Positions 6,871-13,685 of a stretch of 19,479 nucleotides of DNA are shown here, piece after piece (position 1 is the stretch's first letter; each line of letters begins with the position of its first letter). This DNA is from RGIG5612 sp963591145. GTDB lineage: Bacteria; Bacillota; Clostridia; Lachnospirales; Lachnospiraceae. Location of the stretch: positions 1 to 19,479 of the forward strand of contig CAVARE010000078.1 of NCBI GenBank assembly GCA_963591145.1. The letters are read 5' to 3'. Position numbers and translations under genes: made by a program. Under the pieces are notes generated by a model that was given only the letters and a program-made list of their open reading frames with translations, was not told the DNA's origin and did no database searches.

Positions 6871-8379
6871 TTAATCCTCCGCTTCTCTTGGGCCGCCGGT
6901 TGAAGCCATATCCAGAATCTTCTCCTGGCTGAACTCTGACTTCTCAAGTTCACCGGCAAGACACCTCTCACCAAATACAACAATTCTGTCTGACATTCCG
7001 AGTAACTCTTCCATATCAGATGTAATCATGATAACGCACTTACCCTGCTCGCACATCTGATTCATAAGTTCGTAAATCTCATATTTAGCACCTACGTCGA
7101 TACCTCTTGTAGGCTCATCAAATATTACGATATCAGACTGTGTTGCCAGCGCCTTACCAATTACGACCTTCTGCTGATTTCCACCAGATAATGTCATAAC
7201 TTTTGTAGCATCAAGGTTAGGTGCCTTAATTCTCATTGCCTTTCCGTAATAGTCAGCAATTTCTTTTTCTTTCTTTTTGTCTACGAAGCCAAATTTCGAT
7301 ATCTTGCCCAGAACATTGTATACAATATTCCATGATATCGTCTCAGACAAGAAGCAGCCTTCTCTCTTTCTATCCTCAGGAATCAGACAAATACCATATT
7401 TATGCATTGCCTCTCTAGGACTGTTAATGTTAGCGAGCTTACCATCTACATAAATCTCGCCCCACTGCTTCTTCTCTGCGCCGTACACAACCTTCATGAT
7501 CTCTGTACGTCCTGCACCAACAAGTCCAGATACACCCAGGATCTCACCCTTACGAGCTTTGAAGGAAATATTTTTAACGCCATTTCCTGTAAGATTCTTA
7601 AGTTCAAGCTTTACATCACCGATTTCAGCGTTACGCGGTGGGAATGTTGCTGTCATTTCACGGCCTACCATGTATTTGATAAGCTCGGCTCTGTTTGTAT
7701 CCTTAGTCATAACAGTAGTAATGTATTCACCATCACGGAGGATAGAAATACGATCTGTTAACTCGAATACTTCATCAAGTCTGTGTGAAATGAAGATAAT
7801 AGCTACACCCTCATTTCTTAACTTATTAACAATCTTAAACAGAATATCAACTTCTGCTATCGAAAGAGGTGCTGTAGGCTCATCGAGAATAAGCACTTCA
7901 CACTTCTTAGAAACAGACTTAGCTATTTCAACAATCTGCATATGTCCAGGAGTAAGATCTCTAACCAATGTTCTTGGATTGATATCAACTCCGAAATCGT
8001 CGAAAATCTTCTGTGCAATTTCGTTCATCTTCTTCTGATTAACGAACTTGCTGATCTTCTCTCCGTAGCAGATATTCTCTGCTGCTGAAAGAACATCAAT
8101 CAGGTTGAATTCCTGATAAATACATTCAATACCATGAGATCTTGCGAGAGCAGGGGTCATGGCATTATATGTCTGACCATCTATACTGATAGTTCCCCCA
8201 TCAGGTGCATGTGCACCTGTAATGGTCTTTATGAAGGTTGACTTTCCTGCACCGTTCTCGCCGATGAGAGCGTGAACCTCGCCAGGATAAAAGTCTATAG
8301 AAACATTATTCAGAGCAACGACACCTGGGAATACTTTCCTGATGCCTTTCAATGATAATGTCGGTTGCTTATTTTCCAT
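6871..8379 (-). CDS. ABC sugar-type importer ATP-binding protein with two ATPase domains (RbsA/MglA family)
   Basis: The 502-aa protein carries two fused nucleotide-binding domains, as in RbsA and MglA. Domain 1 has Walker A GENGAGKS (40-47), Gln89, a divergent signature LTPGHMQ (142-148), Walker B LILDEP and His199. Domain 2 has a Walker A that lacks the lysine (GLVGAGRT, 285-292), a canonical signature LSGGNQQ (397-403) and Walker B VIFDEP. This asymmetry is normal for the family. The ATG at 8379 is preceded by GAGG and begins MENKQPTLSLKGI, the usual N-terminal strand. An in-frame extension to 8451 would run through a strong hairpin and is rejected. The gene is the middle member of the binding protein-ATPase-permease operon. 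Confidence 0.95.
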   Translation of the reverse strand: MENKQPTLSLKGIRKVFPGVVALNNVSIDFYPGEVHALIGENGAGKSTFIKTITGAHAPDGGTISIDGQTYNAMTPALARSHGIECIYQEFNLIDVLSAAENICYGEKISKFVNQKKMNEIAQKIFDDFGVDINPRTLVRDLTPGHMQIVEIAKSVSKKCEVLILDEPTAPLSIAEVDILFKIVNKLRNEGVAIIFISHRLDEVFELTDRISILRDGEYITTVMTKDTNRAELIKYMVGREMTATFPPRNAEIGDVKLELKNLTGNGVKNISFKARKGEILGVSGLVGAGRTEIMKVVYGAEKKQWGEIYVDGKLANINSPREAMHKYGICLIPEDRKREGCFLSETISWNIVYNVLGKISKFGFVDKKKEKEIADYYGKAMRIKAPNLDATKVMTLSGGNQQKVVIGKALATQSDIVIFDEPTRGIDVGAKYEIYELMNQMCEQGKCVIMITSDMEELLGMSDRIVVFGERCLAGELEKSEFSQEKILDMASTGGPREAED

Positions 8380-8422
8380 AAAAACCTCACAATCATCTAA
8401 TACAATTTCTAAATTCCAAATA

Positions 8423-8447
8423 TGGCGCGGAGGTGTACTCCGCGCCA
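8423..8447 (-). promoter_or_regulatory. Stable intercistronic hairpin between binding-protein and ATPase genes
   Basis: A perfect 10-bp, GC-rich stem (arm TGGCGCGGAG, 8423-8432 with 8438-8447) closes a 5-nt loop. No U-run follows on the minus strand (ATATTTGG), so it is not a typical terminator. Its position right after the binding-protein gene suggests an mRNA 3' stabiliser or partial transcription block. Such elements are known to let binding protein outnumber membrane components in other importer operons. Confidence 0.7.
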
Positions 8448-8487
8448 CCAATTACCGACTAAATGCTAATCTGATTATAATCAAATT

Positions 8488-9651
8488 TTAGTACATAGCA
8501 TAATCTACTTCGTACTGTTCGCATGGGTTCTCATCGCCCTGCTTCCACTGATACTCATATCCATATACGTTTGTAGCTGAGATATCATCATAGTAAGCTT
8601 CGCCGTATGTCCACTCATATCCGCCAACACCGCAAACACCAAGAAGGATAGCTGCGAGCTTAGCGCCTGTTGCTGAGAATGTCATGCCTGTGTTTGTAGC
8701 ATTAGCTGCTGCGAACTCTTCAACTTCTTCATCTGTAGGTGTTCCGCCGTATGTAGCGTAACCCTTGATAGCGTTAGCTGAATGATCTTCCTGAGCTTCA
8801 TTCCACATCTGAAGGAATGTATCATCTACTGAGTAGCAAGGCATTACACAGAAGTCAGCGAGGTCAAGGCCGTTCTGCTCTGCATAGTCAGCGATAGCTG
8901 AAGCAATACCCATAGCTTCATCTGGCTCGTAAGCGATGAATACACGGCAATCTGGGTTAGCTGCTAAAACTGCCTGAGCATTGTCATAAGCATCAGTCTG
9001 AGCTGAGTCACCATATGACTGTGTTGCAGAAACAACTGTGAATGTTTCAGATTCTGTAGCTGTACCGATCATAGCGTTTGAACGATAGATACCATCTGTG
9101 ATGTCATAGTAAACATCGCAAGCGATAGCATATGTGCCATCTTCAAGTGCAGGAACGTTGCCGCCTTCTGCTACTCTGTTTGTTACCCAGTCTTCAGCTG
9201 CCTGAACTGCTGCCATACCTGTGATTGAGTAAGCTGTAGCAATGTAACCAGCGATTTCATATGAAGGTGAAACACCGAGGTATGCAACTGCGATACCAGC
9301 TTCCTTAGCCTGGTTAGCTACGTCTTCGAGCATATCTGTATCCATAGCTGCGATCATGATAGCACCAACGTTGCCAGCTGCGATAGCATCTTCAACATAA
9401 GATACCTGCTGTGAAGGATCGCCGTTAGCGTCCTTTGTTACGTAAGTGAAGCCTTCCTTGCCCATTACATAACCAAGTGAGTCAGCATGGATCAGAAGTC
9501 CAGGAACACCTGTTGTAGGTAAGATACACCATACTTCCTTCTGTCCGTTCCATGTGAAGTCAGAAGTTGCTTCTGCTTCATCTGCCATGCAAGCACCAGC
9601 CATGGAGAATGCCATAGTAGCTGCTAATACGATAGCTAAAAGTTTCTTCAT
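8488..9651 (-). CDS. ABC importer substrate-binding protein (periplasmic-binding-protein type 1 fold)
   Basis: The 387-aa protein starts with a clear signal peptide (MKKLLAIVLAATMAFSMAGA). Cys21 follows in a weak lipobox (AGAC, Ala at -3), so it is probably a lipoprotein, though signal-peptidase I cleavage just after (CMA/DE) cannot be excluded. The mature part matches sugar-binding proteins of the RbsB type in layout: an initial strand VWCILPTTGVPGL, the segment GAIMIAAMDTDMLEDVANQAKEAGIAVAY and a second lobe with VFIAYEPDEAMGIASAIADYA. Its position with an RbsA/RbsC-like pair supports this. The mature protein is very acidic, has about seven further cysteines and ends in a Tyr-rich tail. The ligand is not predictable. 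GGAGG lies 8 bases before the ATG. It is the promoter-proximal gene and is probably the most expressed of the three. Confidence 0.92.
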   Translation of the reverse strand: MKKLLAIVLAATMAFSMAGACMADEAEATSDFTWNGQKEVWCILPTTGVPGLLIHADSLGYVMGKEGFTYVTKDANGDPSQQVSYVEDAIAAGNVGAIMIAAMDTDMLEDVANQAKEAGIAVAYLGVSPSYEIAGYIATAYSITGMAAVQAAEDWVTNRVAEGGNVPALEDGTYAIACDVYYDITDGIYRSNAMIGTATESETFTVVSATQSYGDSAQTDAYDNAQAVLAANPDCRVFIAYEPDEAMGIASAIADYAEQNGLDLADFCVMPCYSVDDTFLQMWNEAQEDHSANAIKGYATYGGTPTDEEVEEFAAANATNTGMTFSATGAKLAAILLGVCGVGGYEWTYGEAYYDDISATNVYGYEYQWKQGDENPCEQYEVDYAMY

Positions 9652-9679
9652 TATAGTTACCTCCTATAAATTTTCTTAA

Positions 9680-9696
9680 GTACTGTCCTGCAGTAC
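9680..9696 (-). promoter_or_regulatory. Inverted repeat in the leader of the importer operon
   Basis: GTACTG and CAGTAC form perfect 6-bp arms around a 5-base centre. It sits just downstream of the predicted start point and about 30 bases before the start codon. It could be a repressor operator (LacI-type regulators often bind there) or a short mRNA hairpin. No regulator gene is adjacent. Confidence 0.4.
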
Positions 9697-9712
9697 CATT
9701 TCTAACAATGCA

Positions 9713-9741
9713 ATTATATTACTCAGCTTTTTCTTAGTCAA
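9713..9741 (-). promoter_or_regulatory. Strong sigma-A promoter of the sugar importer operon
   Basis: The -35 element TTGACT (9741-9736) and consensus -10 TATAAT (9718-9713) are separated by 17 bases. It predicts a leader of about 55 bases before the binding-protein ATG. It is the closest to consensus of the promoters in this window. Confidence 0.8.
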
Positions 9742-9777
9742 TTTATTTGTTTTCTAACTTATCAAATTTAATATTTT

Positions 9778-9795
9778 GTGCAACATGTTATGCAC
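9778..9795. promoter_or_regulatory. Imperfect palindrome upstream of the importer promoter
   Basis: GTGCAACATGTTATGCAC contains GTGC/GCAC ends around the 8-bp palindrome AACATGTT, offset by one base. It lies about 70-90 bases upstream of the predicted start, a position where an activator could bind. Regulator identity is unknown. Confidence 0.3.
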
Positions 9796-9835
9796 TCTAT
9801 CCAAAATCCACTAAAGTAATATGTTTAATTTAGCC

Positions 9836-10252
9836 TTATTTTGGCTGCTGAATCAGCTCAATGAGTGTGCCGCTCGGATCCAAAATAAACAAAACATGAT
9901 CATTGCCCATGTTAACTTCATGTGCAATCTTACCACCTTCTGCAAGGAATTTCTCCTTGAATGCGTCAGCGTCATCAATTGCTAATGCGAGATGCTTCGT
10001 TCCACATGTCTGTAAGTCTGAGTTTGGTGTAAGTCTGTCTTCCGGTGTTGGCTTTGGATCATCATATTTAAAAAGTTCGATCTGATATCCGTTTTTATCT
10101 TCGATAAAATACAAATGAGCCTTAAGCGGTGGAACATATCCCTGATCATAAACTGGCTTGAAGCCTAACCATTTGTCATACCATTTAACGGCTTCATCCA
10201 TATCTCTTACACTTATACCTGTGTGTAAAGCTCTTAATACTTCTCCTGCCAT
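9836..10252 (-). CDS. VOC/glyoxalase-fold family protein
   Basis: The 138-aa protein shows the paired beta-alpha-beta-beta-beta modules of the vicinal oxygen chelate fold. Module 1 starts ALHTGISVRDMDEAVKWYDKWLGF and module 2 starts TKHLALAIDDADAFKEKF. Candidate metal ligands are His10, Glu59 (YQIELF), His87 and Glu132 (TLIELI), at the positions used in glyoxalase I. It could be lactoylglutathione lyase-like, an epimerase or a resistance-type enzyme, and I cannot decide the reaction from sequence. The ATG at 10252 follows AAAGGAG. A longer in-frame reading to 10369 crosses the proximal promoter and is unlikely, though an in-frame GTG about 30 bases upstream is possible. It is apparently a single-gene unit. 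No hairpin terminator is visible before the importer's control region. Confidence 0.88.
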   Translation of the reverse strand: MAGEVLRALHTGISVRDMDEAVKWYDKWLGFKPVYDQGYVPPLKAHLYFIEDKNGYQIELFKYDDPKPTPEDRLTPNSDLQTCGTKHLALAIDDADAFKEKFLAEGGKIAHEVNMGNDHVLFILDPSGTLIELIQQPK

Positions 10253-10309
10253 AACTGCTTCTCCTTTCACTACTTTCCTTTTCACGCAGTATTCCCCGCG
10301 TATGTACGC

Positions 10310-10318
10310 ATTATAGCA
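10310..10318 (-). promoter_or_regulatory. Proximal extended -10 promoter of the VOC gene
   Basis: TGCTATAAT is an extended -10 (TGN-TATAAT). No good -35 is found 16-18 bases upstream, which extended -10 promoters can tolerate. It would start transcription about 50 bases before the VOC start codon. Confidence 0.5.
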
Positions 10319-10394
10319 CATGTAACTTATTGATACCTTAATATTTTTTATAGAATACTGTCGTACCAACCATGTACTATAAATCCGTTTGCTT

Positions 10395-10423
10395 ATTATA
10401 CATTTGTCTCAACTTGTTGACAA
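10395..10423 (-). promoter_or_regulatory. Distal sigma-A promoter of the VOC gene
   Basis: The -35 element TTGTCA (10423-10418) and -10 TATAAT (10400-10395) have a 17-base spacer. It lies just downstream of the groEL terminator and would give a leader of about 135 bases for the VOC gene. Its -35 is inside a 16-bp palindrome. Confidence 0.6.
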
Positions 10424-10426
10424 GTT
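10411..10426. promoter_or_regulatory. Palindromic putative operator over the -35
   Basis: AACTTGT and ACAAGTT are perfect 7-bp arms with a 2-base centre. The site covers the -35 of the distal VOC promoter, the usual position for a dimeric repressor operator. The regulator is unknown. Confidence 0.45.
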
Positions 10427-10451
10427 ATTTTTGAATTGTACGAATCAAAAG

Positions 10452-10481
10452 ACAAAAGGATGGAACGAAGCCGCTCCATCC
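10452..10481 (-). terminator. Intrinsic terminator of groES-groEL
   Basis: GGATGGA/TCCATCC arms (10458-10464 with 10475-10481) are extended inward by C-G, G-C and G-U pairs to a 4-nt loop. On the minus strand TTTTGTCTTTTG follows. It lies about 86 bases past the groEL stop. Confidence 0.88.
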
Positions 10482-10566
10482 CCTTATTTATCAGCTGAAA
10501 TAGCCGCTATCAGAGCGCCTCAGCCGTGTCTTATTTTATAATCATATCATCTTAAAGATGCATCTA

Positions 10567-12201
10567 TTACATCATTCCCATGCCGCCCATGCCGGCTGCT
10601 GAACCAGCCGGTGCTGCAGGTGCAGGCTCCTTAATATCTGCAACAACTGCTTCTGTTGTCAGATATGTTGAAGCTACTGAAGTAGCATTCTGAAGAGCTG
10701 TACGAGTTACCTTTACAGGATCAAGGATACCGGCTTTAACCATATCTACATACTCTCCTGCAAGAGCATCGAAGCCATGGCCTTCCTTCTGCTCTTTAAC
10801 CTTGTTAACGATAACAGAGCCTTCCAGTCCGGCATTCTCAGCTATGCAGTACAGAGGAGCTTCAAGTGCCTTAAGAATGATCTTAGCGCCGGTCTTCTCA
10901 TCGCCATCCAGCTTATCAACCAGTGCTGCGACTTTCTTAGATGCATGAATATATGCGCTGCCGCCGCCTGCAATGATTCCTTCTTCTACAGCTGCCTTGG
11001 TTGCTGCAAGAGCATCTTCCATACGGAGCTTCTTCTCTTTCATCTCTGTTTCTGTTGCAGCACCAACCTTGATAACTGCTACGCCGCCTGATAATTTGGC
11101 AAGTCTCTCCTGCAGTTTTTCTTTATCATAATCAGATGTGGTTGTTTCAATCTGTGACTTGATAACTGCGATTCTTCCCTGAATAGCCTTAGAATCTCCG
11201 GCGCCATCAACGATGATTGTATTTTCCTTGTCAACCTTAACTGATTTAGCACGTCCGAGCTGGTTAAGTGTTGTCTCCTTGAGGTCAAGGCCTAACTCAT
11301 CAGAAATTACTTCGCCGCCTGTAAGAATTGCGATATCCTTAAGCATTTCTTTTCTTCTGTCACCATAGCCCGGAGCCTTAACTGCAACAACCTTAAATGT
11401 TCCTCTGAGAGAGTTAACAATAAGAGTTGTAAGAGCCTCTCCTTCAATGTCCTCAGCGATAATGAGAAGCTTAGCTCCGCATTTAACTACTTCTTCAAGA
11501 AGTGGCAGGATTTCCTGAATATTGCTGATCTTCTTATCTGTAATAAGGATATATGGATCATCAAGTTCAGCTTCCATCTTCTCAAGATTTGTGCACATAT
11601 ATGCGCTGATATATCCACGATCAAACTGCATACCTTCTACCAGGTCAAGTTCTGTCTGCATTGTCTTAGATTCTTCGATAGTAATAACACCATCTGTAGT
11701 AACCTTCTCCATTGCATCAGCTACCAGCTCGCCAACCTCTTCACTGCCTGCTGAAATAGCTGCAACTCTTGTGATCTGATCCTTACCTGATACTGGGCTG
11801 CTCATGTCCTTAAGAGACTCTACTGCGCAGTCACATGCTGCCTGCATTCCTTTTCTAAGGATGATTGGATTAGCGCCTGCTGCCAGGTTCTTGCCGCCTT
11901 CGTTGATCATTGCCTGTGCAAGAACTGTAGCTGTTGTTGTTCCGTCTCCGGCAACATCATTTGTCTTAGTTGCAACTTCCATTACGAGCTTAGCGCCCAT
12001 ATTTTCGAACTCGTCTTCCAGTTCAACCTCTTTTGCAATTGATACACCGTCATTTGTAATAAGCGGTGCACCATATGGTTTTGCAAGTACAACGTTTCTT
12101 CCTTTTGGTCCTAATGTTACCTTAACTGTATTAGCCAGTGCATCTACGCCTCTGCCCAGGGCTTCTCTGGCATCTGCACCATATTTAATCTGTTTTGCCA
12201 T
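10567..12201 (-). CDS. groL: Chaperonin GroEL (60-kDa subunit)
   Basis: GroEL forms the double-ring cage that folds proteins in the cytosol with GroES and ATP. The 544-aa length is standard. Visible family marks are the N-terminus AKQIKYGADAREAL, the ATP-pocket segments LGPKGRNV (30-37) and GDGTTT (85-90), Asp51 in TNDGVSIAKE, and the Gly/Met-rich tail ending AAGMGGMGMM. The conserved apical residues around GYISAYMCTNLEKMEAEL match clostridial homologues. AGGAGG lies 10 bases before the ATG. The gene follows groES after 32 bases and shares its CIRCE-controlled promoter. A terminator lies 86 bases downstream. Several long plus-strand open frames over it are shadows of its codon pattern. Confidence 0.99.
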   Translation of the reverse strand: MAKQIKYGADAREALGRGVDALANTVKVTLGPKGRNVVLAKPYGAPLITNDGVSIAKEVELEDEFENMGAKLVMEVATKTNDVAGDGTTTATVLAQAMINEGGKNLAAGANPIILRKGMQAACDCAVESLKDMSSPVSGKDQITRVAAISAGSEEVGELVADAMEKVTTDGVITIEESKTMQTELDLVEGMQFDRGYISAYMCTNLEKMEAELDDPYILITDKKISNIQEILPLLEEVVKCGAKLLIIAEDIEGEALTTLIVNSLRGTFKVVAVKAPGYGDRRKEMLKDIAILTGGEVISDELGLDLKETTLNQLGRAKSVKVDKENTIIVDGAGDSKAIQGRIAVIKSQIETTTSDYDKEKLQERLAKLSGGVAVIKVGAATETEMKEKKLRMEDALAATKAAVEEGIIAGGGSAYIHASKKVAALVDKLDGDEKTGAKIILKALEAPLYCIAENAGLEGSVIVNKVKEQKEGHGFDALAGEYVDMVKAGILDPVKVTRTALQNATSVASTYLTTEAVVADIKEPAPAAPAGSAAGMGGMGMM

Positions 12202-12233
12202 TTTATATACGCCTCCTGTTTATCATTTATTAA

Positions 12234-12518
12234 TTATTCAACAATTGCGAGAATGTCATCCTGACGAACAATCACATATTCTTCCTTATCCAGCTTAACT
12301 TCGTTGCCGGCATATCTTGAATAGATAACCTTATCGTCAACCTTGACATTCATCTTAACTTCCTTGCCATCAACAACTCCGCCAGGGCCTACAGCAACTA
12401 CTACTGCAAACTGTGGCTTTTCCTTAGCCTGTCCAGGTAAAACAATTCCTGATGCTGTTGTTTCTTCTGCTTCTACATGTTTAAGAACGACTCTGTCGCC
12501 TAATGGTACTATCTTCAT
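12234..12518 (-). CDS. groS: Co-chaperonin GroES (10-kDa subunit)
   Basis: The 94-aa protein forms the heptameric lid for GroEL. It has the typical start (MKIVPLGDRVVLKHVEAEE), the mobile loop that docks on GroEL (TTASGIVLPGQAKEKP, about 19-34), and the terminal DDILAIVE. The ATG at 12518 is preceded by AGGAGG. It is the first gene of the groES-groEL operon, with CIRCE located in its leader. Confidence 0.98.
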   Translation of the reverse strand: MKIVPLGDRVVLKHVEAEETTASGIVLPGQAKEKPQFAVVVAVGPGGVVDGKEVKMNVKVDDKVIYSRYAGNEVKLDKEEYVIVRQDDILAIVE

Positions 12519-12544
12519 TTAATATTATCCTCCTTATTAATTTA

Positions 12545-12571
12545 CTAGCACTCACTAGCCTTGAGTGCTAA
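12545..12571 (-). promoter_or_regulatory. CIRCE operator (HrcA binding site)
   Basis: On the minus strand the sequence is TTAGCACTC, 9 bases, then GAGTGCTAG. This matches the CIRCE consensus (TTAGCACTC-N9-GAGTGCTAA) except for the last base. It sits at or just after the predicted start point of the groES promoter. HrcA repression of chaperonin genes, relieved by heat, is established for this operator. hrcA itself is not in the window. Confidence 0.97.
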
Positions 12572-12582
12572 CTCCGATTGCT

Positions 12583-12611
12583 ATCTTAAACTATTAGTCT
12601 ATTATTTGCAA
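12583..12611 (-). promoter_or_regulatory. Predicted sigma-A promoter of groES-groEL
   Basis: The -35 element TTGCAA (12611-12606) and -10 TAAGAT (12588-12583) are separated by 17 bases, and CIRCE begins 12 bases downstream of the -10. No strong terminator is visible between the upstream ogg stop (12645) and this promoter, only a weak GTAG/CTAT stem followed by seven Ts. Confidence 0.7.
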
Positions 12612-12644
12612 GTTATTTTTTAAAAAAATAGTCATCTTCATCAG

Positions 12645-13511
12645 CTACTTATTTTTCGCATAAATAAACAAATATTGCTGTGCATATCCACCGTACTCAC
12701 CAAATTTTTCATAAGCATATCTCTCTATAAGTTTTTTATCCGTTTCCTTACGAAAATATAACTCTTCCATAATCCGCTTGATCCAGACATCTACAGGAAA
12801 TGCATTTCTAAAGCCAAGACTAAACAGTAGAACGCAATTAGCCACCTTATCTCCAACGCCTCTTATCTGCATCAGCTTTTCTTTTGCCTCGTTAAATGGC
12901 AAATGTCTCAGCTCGTCCCCGCAAATGCTGCCGTCCGTAATTTTATCCACAGCATCCCTTAGGTATGCCGCTCTAAAGCCTGTCTTCATATCACGAAAAT
13001 CCTGTTCCGATATACGGCTCAGCTGTTTCAGATTAGGAAATGCATAAAAGGACCGGCCTGCATCCTCACCTATCAGGCTGCCGAAATTTTGTGAGATGGT
13101 CCGCACAATTTTCTTGATTCCTGGAATGTTTTTATTCTGCGATATAATAAACGATAATAATGTTTCAACAAATTCCTGATTCAATATTCGGATGCCATAA
13201 TACTCATCAACGATGGGTTTTAATGCAGAATCTGCCTTTATGATCGCATGCTTGATCTTGCCATAGTCTCTGTTAAGGTCGAAATAATCAAGCCAGATGT
13301 TATTTACTTCGGCTTCATCAGCGTTTTCAAATGTGATTACCTCCTTTTCCTGCCGTATCACAAGGCGCCTTCCATGCGCTATGACATTATATTCGTAGAC
13401 ACATTCACTGATCGCATCGCTTTCCGACGCATAAACCTGTTCGAAATTAAAGCATTGCCCGCATTCTAATGTTTGCTTTAGATTAAAATCTGATATCTTT
13501 ATTTTATACAT
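12645..13511 (-). CDS. ogg: 8-oxoguanine DNA glycosylase/AP lyase, OGG1 type
   Basis: This enzyme removes 8-oxoguanine from DNA in base excision repair. The 288-aa protein has the OGG N-terminal domain (about 1-110, starting FNLKQTLECGQCFNF) and a helix-hairpin-helix GPD domain (about 112-285). The hairpin is MQIRGVGDKVANCV, with Lys222 as the Schiff-base nucleophile, followed by PVDVW with catalytic Asp241. Both correspond to Lys249 and Asp268 of human OGG1. No iron-sulfur cluster cysteines are seen, which fits the OGG1/CacOgg type rather than MutY or Nth. The ATG at 13511 has a weak GGCGG site 7 bases upstream. It stands between the ftsZ terminator and groES. Its promoter is not obvious; TTGAAG with TAGCTA at 17 bases, about 13564-13592, is only a weak candidate. 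Confidence 0.93.
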   Translation of the reverse strand: MYKIKISDFNLKQTLECGQCFNFEQVYASESDAISECVYEYNVIAHGRRLVIRQEKEVITFENADEAEVNNIWLDYFDLNRDYGKIKHAIIKADSALKPIVDEYYGIRILNQEFVETLLSFIISQNKNIPGIKKIVRTISQNFGSLIGEDAGRSFYAFPNLKQLSRISEQDFRDMKTGFRAAYLRDAVDKITDGSICGDELRHLPFNEAKEKLMQIRGVGDKVANCVLLFSLGFRNAFPVDVWIKRIMEELYFRKETDKKLIERYAYEKFGEYGGYAQQYLFIYAKNK

Positions 13512-13629
13512 ATATTATCCGCCAAATATTCAACAGAAAAAGTCTGCGTAACATACCGCATATAGCTATTTTCCGTTCATTCTGTCTTCAACAGCTATGA
13601 AGCTGTCATACTTTTTATGTCATACTCAC

Positions 13630-13659
13630 AAAAGGCGCCACACAAACCTGTGTGACGCC
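13630..13659 (-). terminator. Intrinsic terminator of ftsZ
   Basis: An 11-bp GC-rich stem with one G-U pair (13634-13644 with 13649-13659) and a 4-nt loop is followed on the minus strand by TTTTG. It lies about 27 bases after the ftsZ stop and ends the dcw transcript. Confidence 0.92.
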
Positions 13660-13685
13660 CATTAAATCTACTATATTCTATATCT

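Larger units (their letters stand above)
10253..10566. other. Intergenic control region between groEL and the VOC gene
   Basis: This 314-base gap has no credible gene. Reading in transcription order, it holds the groEL 3' flank with a short CATCTT/AAGATG inverted repeat (10548-10560), the groEL terminator (10452-10481), a palindrome over a promoter -35 (10395-10426), and an extended -10 promoter nearer the VOC gene (10310-10318). The rest appears to be untranslated leader. Confidence 0.6.

Noticed and set aside
7496..8038. 180-codon plus-strand frame over the importer ATPase gene
   Set aside because: It is antisense to a clear ABC ATPase, with low-complexity Ser/Ile composition and no start signal.
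8380..8451. 24-codon N-terminal extension of the importer ATPase
   Set aside because: It would require translation through the stable hairpin. The ATG at 8379 has its own GAGG site and a normal family start.
11804..12298. 164-codon plus-strand frame over groEL/groES
   Set aside because: It lies entirely antisense to highly conserved chaperonin genes and reflects their codon bias. It has no homology features.
12612..12644. T-run after ogg as an intrinsic terminator
   Set aside because: The preceding stem is only about 4 weak pairs, so I did not call it.
13591..13606. ACAGCT/AGCTGT hairpin between ftsZ and ogg as a second terminator
   Set aside because: It has only 6 pairs, and no U-run follows on the minus strand. 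On the plus strand a short T-run follows, but no plus-strand gene exists to terminate.
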